From contig JAVFAR010000034.1 in the NCBI GenBank assembly GCA_034002365.1, positions 1-24,156 of the forward strand: a stretch of 24,156 bases of DNA. Direction: 5' to 3'. The notes under the pieces were generated by a model. That model did not search any database. It saw only the letters and a list, made by a program, of their open reading frames with translations, and had not been told where the DNA came from. The translations under genes were made by a program, and so were the position numbers. Positions 22,244 to 24,156 of the stretch are shown here, piece after piece. Within the stretch, counting starts at the first letter, position 1. Each line of letters begins with the position of its first letter. Source of the DNA: Trichloromonas sp034002365. GTDB lineage: Bacteria; Desulfobacterota; Desulfuromonadia; Desulfuromonadales; Trichloromonadaceae.

Positions 22244-22462
22244 TTATTTCCCGGACGTGATGCCGGGTTCGGTGAGATTATCGAGAACGTGCGCGGCCCG
22301 CTCTTGGGCATTGTCGAAGTTGCGATTGAGATAGTCGGGCAGGATGAAGTTGGCGAGGACGAGCAGGACCGCCACCTTGATCAGGACGATCTTCCACAGG
22401 GTGCGGCCCAGAACCATGGCGCGGAAGCCGTCCCGATAAAAGTTCCAGATCTTGTTCAGCAT
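22244..22462 (-). CDS. DUF4492 small membrane protein
   Basis: A 72-residue protein beginning MLNKIWNFYRDGFRAM and carrying one hydrophobic helix (IVLIKVAVLLVLANFIL) followed by PDYLNR. This is the DUF4492 pattern, found next to cytochrome bd genes in delta- and epsilonproteobacteria. Its biochemical role is unknown; an assembly or accessory role for CydAB is inferred from the conserved location. The ATG at 22462 has AGGAG seven bases before it; longer ORF starts have no such site. Confidence 0.8.
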   Translation of the reverse strand: MLNKIWNFYRDGFRAMVLGRTLWKIVLIKVAVLLVLANFILPDYLNRNFDNAQERAAHVLDNLTEPGITSGK

Positions 22463-22481
22463 GGGGAAACTCCTGAAAAAA

Positions 22482-22883
22482 CTAGTCACACAGTTCGGCG
22501 AGGCTGACATCGTCGAGGATGCTGCGCACCTGATCCTGCACCCGATGCCAGACCGGATGCACCGTACAGTTGCCGCCGCGGCCGCAGAACGAGGCGTCGA
22601 TCACGCAGCGGTTGGCACAAATCGGACCTTCCACCGCCTCGATCACCTCACGCAGGCTGATCTCCGAAGCCGGACGGGCGAGGGCGAAGCCGCCCCCCGC
22701 GCCCCGGCTGGAACGCACCAGGCCGAGCCGAGTGAGCCCCTGAAAGATCTTCGCCAGAAAACTCTGGGGAACGTCGACGGTTTCGGCGATCTCGTTGACG
22801 AGAATGAGCTTCCCCGGCTCTTGGCGAGCCAGGTAGACCATGCCGCGGATCGCGTATTCACCCTTGCGGGTCAGCCCCATCAT
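22482..22883 (-). CDS. Rrf2-family Fe-S transcription regulator
   Basis: A 133-residue protein with the Rrf2 winged helix (LTRKGEYAIRGMVYLA, VPQSFLAKIFQGL, RGAGGGFALARP) and four cysteines after it: Cys89, Cys93, Cys100 and Cys106. The last three have C-X6-C-X5-C spacing, near the cluster-ligand pattern of IscR and NsrR. It probably senses oxygen, nitric oxide or Fe-S status and controls the cyd genes behind it. Start at 22883 (MMG) is chosen because the protein then begins as the family does; no strong ribosome-binding site is visible. First gene of the operon. Confidence 0.9.
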   Translation of the reverse strand: MMGLTRKGEYAIRGMVYLARQEPGKLILVNEIAETVDVPQSFLAKIFQGLTRLGLVRSSRGAGGGFALARPASEISLREVIEAVEGPICANRCVIDASFCGRGGNCTVHPVWHRVQDQVRSILDDVSLAELCD

Positions 22884-22914
22884 AAAATTAAAACCCAAAA
22901 GATCGTTTTTGTCT

Positions 22915-22943
22915 CTTGTACCCTCTGTAGCGGCGGCTGTCAA
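22915..22943 (-). promoter_or_regulatory. Sigma70 promoter of the rrf2-cyd operon
   Basis: On the minus strand: TTGACA (perfect -35, 22943-22938), 17 bases, then TACAAG (-10, 22920-22915). Transcription should begin near 22908, 25 bases before the Rrf2 start. Confidence 0.7.
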
Positions 22944-23038
22944 GGATCTTTTTGGTCATTTTTGAAGGGAAGGGGATTTTCTGCGAAGAAGCGCTGAGCC
23001 GCCGCGTTTCATTCCCACCCCAGAAAATCCGCCACGGG

Positions 23039-23067
23039 CTGACTCTTGGGAGGAGAAGGGGTATGAT
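23039..23067 (+). promoter_or_regulatory. Candidate promoter of the DUF4126 gene
   Basis: CTGACT (23039-23044), 17 bases, then TATGAT (23062-23067). It gives a leader of about 75 bases to the ATG. Confidence 0.4.
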
Positions 23068-23146
23068 GAAAAACAGAAACTAACGGCTTGTCGTAAAGCT
23101 TATCCTATTCCCGATGTCACGCAACCATTGAAGAAGGGAGCCTTCC

Positions 23147-23803
23147 ATGGAGCATCTCGACCAGTTGATCCAGACCATCGCCCTGAGCATGGGGGCCGCC
23201 TGGGCCAGCGGTATTAATCTCTACGCCGCCATCCTTACCCTCGGCGTGCTCGGGGCCACCGGCAACATGACCTTGCCGCCGAGGCTCGAAGTCCTCTCCG
23301 ATCCGATGGTGATCTTCGCCGCCGGGGCGATGTACTTCATCGAGTTCTTCGCCGACAAGACCCCCGGGGTCGATACCGGCTGGGATACCATCCACACCTT
23401 CATCCGCATCCCCGCCGGCGCGGTGCTCGCGGCGGGGGCCATCGGCGAGGTCGGCCCGGCCCTCTCCATCGCCGTCGGCCTGGTCGGGGGCGGACTCGCC
23501 GCCGGCACCCATCTGACCAAGTCCGGCTCGCGGATCATGATCAACACCTCGCCGGAACCCTTCAGCAACTGGTTCGCTTCCCTCGGTGAAGACGTGCTGG
23601 TCATCGCCGGGCTGTGGACGGCTCTCCATTCCCCCTGGATTTTTGTCGGGGGGCTGATCCTCTTCATTCTGCTGATGGTCTGGCTTTTGCCGAAAATCTG
23701 GCGGGGGGTAAAAACGGTGCTCAATGCCGTGGCGCGCCTCTTTCGGAAGCCGCCATTGCCATTGCCGCCACCGGAAAACGGCGGCGGAGATGTGGGAGGA
23801 TGA
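23147..23803 (+). CDS. DUF4126 membrane protein
   Basis: A 218-residue protein with several hydrophobic helices (MGAAWASGINLYAAILTLGV, VLAAGAIGEVGPALSIAVGL, IFVGGLILFILLMVWLLP), matching the DUF4126 pattern. The family has no established function. The C-terminus is basic, then Pro-rich, and probably lies in the cytoplasm. GGGAG precedes the ATG. It stands alone between a promoter and a terminator, with no functional partner in view. Confidence 0.8.
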   Translation: MEHLDQLIQTIALSMGAAWASGINLYAAILTLGVLGATGNMTLPPRLEVLSDPMVIFAAGAMYFIEFFADKTPGVDTGWDTIHTFIRIPAGAVLAAGAIGEVGPALSIAVGLVGGGLAAGTHLTKSGSRIMINTSPEPFSNWFASLGEDVLVIAGLWTALHSPWIFVGGLILFILLMVWLLPKIWRGVKTVLNAVARLFRKPPLPLPPPENGGGDVGG

Positions 23804-23805
23804 TG

Positions 23806-23835
23806 AAAAAAAGCCGGTTTCGACCGGCTTTTTTT
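23806..23835. terminator. Intrinsic terminator after DUF4126
   Basis: A run of A plus GCCGGT pairs with ACCGGC plus a run of T around TTCG, a very stable tetraloop. It can work on both strands. Confidence 0.9.
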
Positions 23836-23909
23836 ATGGGTGTTGCACTGGTTGAATTGGGGTTTCCCCCACGAGGTCGTTACTCGTTTTTCGTGTGGGA
23901 TAGGTAGGC

Positions 23910-24156
23910 TCAGCAGATGCGGGGCAACTGTTCGCCGGCGAGCATTTCGATGGCGCGGCGGCCGCCGATGGTGGTGCGCAGATGCACCTGGCCGGGCGGC
24001 CCTTCCGTCACTTCGCCGATGAGCGCCGTCCCTTGCCCCTGGGCATGGCGGCGCATTCGTTCGAGGAGGGCGCAGGCTCCGGCCACCGCCGGCTGGATCG
24101 GCAGCGCGTTTTCGTCGAGTTCTATACGCACCTGGGACTGCCGGGCGATTTCCTTC
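23910..24156 (-). CDS. Unrecognised protein, C-terminal part only
   Basis: The minus-strand frame runs from the window edge to the TGA at 23910-23912, about 82 codons. Upstream of the GTG at 24131 the frame stays open to the edge (KEIARQSQ then VRIELDEN), so this is probably the 3' end of a longer gene. It ends GGRRAIEMLAGEQLPRIC. A long helical stretch (ACALLERMRRHAQGQG) is visible. I do not recognise the family and give no function. Confidence 0.5.
   Translation of the reverse strand, partial: KEIARQSQVRIELDENALPIQPAVAGACALLERMRRHAQGQGTALIGEVTEGPPGQVHLRTTIGGRRAIEMLAGEQLPRIC

Noticed and set aside
19517..22334. Long plus-strand frames across the cyd operon (401 and 539 codons).
   Set aside because: They are antisense to cydB and cydA, contain no recognisable domains, and have Glu/Gly/Asp-rich composition typical of reversed membrane-protein genes.
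23062..23085. A six-codon leader ORF (MMKNRN) behind GGAGGAG upstream of DUF4126.
   Set aside because: The ATG overlaps the likely -10 element, so it would not be transcribed, and such tiny ORFs are frequent by chance.

Overview
This 24.2 kb, GC-rich window looks like chromosomal DNA of a motile deltaproteobacterium of the Desulfuromonadales/Geobacterales type. The evidence is an NtrC-family two-component pair, short flagellins with FlaG-FliD-FliS, several PilZ proteins, and a cytochrome bd operon that carries Rrf2 and a DUF4492 protein. The assignment is an inference from gene content. No rRNA, tRNA, CRISPR array or transposase gene was seen.

Layout. (1) 1-4681: the 3' part of a TrhP/YegQ-like U32 protein whose N-terminal motif is amplified as a 45-bp in-frame tandem array. 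It is followed by a membrane histidine kinase and a sigma54 activator. Directly downstream are two direct repeats, a near-consensus sigma54 promoter and an intrinsic terminator, which together outline a short sigma54-driven RNA. (2) 4682-5662: an exported metallophosphoesterase. (3) 5727-8067: an accessory islet with an FkbM-type methyltransferase (minus strand) and an AbrB/PIN toxin-antitoxin pair, flanked by copies of a repeat with TCACCAC/GTGGTGA ends. (4) 8096-16569: a late-flagellar and c-di-GMP region. It holds two nearly identical flagellins, flaG-fliD-fliS-fliT/flgN-like, three PilZ genes, a pseudo-receiver GGDEF protein and a FlhB C-domain homologue. Four transcription units here share a sigma28-type promoter (TAAA-N16-GTCGATAA). 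(5) 16677-19338: a Cache/PAS histidine kinase and a cold-shock protein whose leader contains an intrinsic terminator. (6) 19361-22943: a minus-strand operon rrf2-DUF4492-cydA-cydB-cydX. (7) 23147-24156: a DUF4126 membrane protein and the 3' end of an unrecognised minus-strand gene.

Working together. The flagellar block combines filament genes, their export chaperones, a predicted diguanylate cyclase and three predicted c-di-GMP receptors, partly under one flagellar sigma factor. This suggests c-di-GMP control is written into the late flagellar regulon. The cyd block is a compact low-oxygen respiration operon with its own predicted Fe-S regulator. The most novel-looking items are the sigma54/sRNA arrangement beside the two-component pair and the repeat-expanded N-terminus of the U32 protein.
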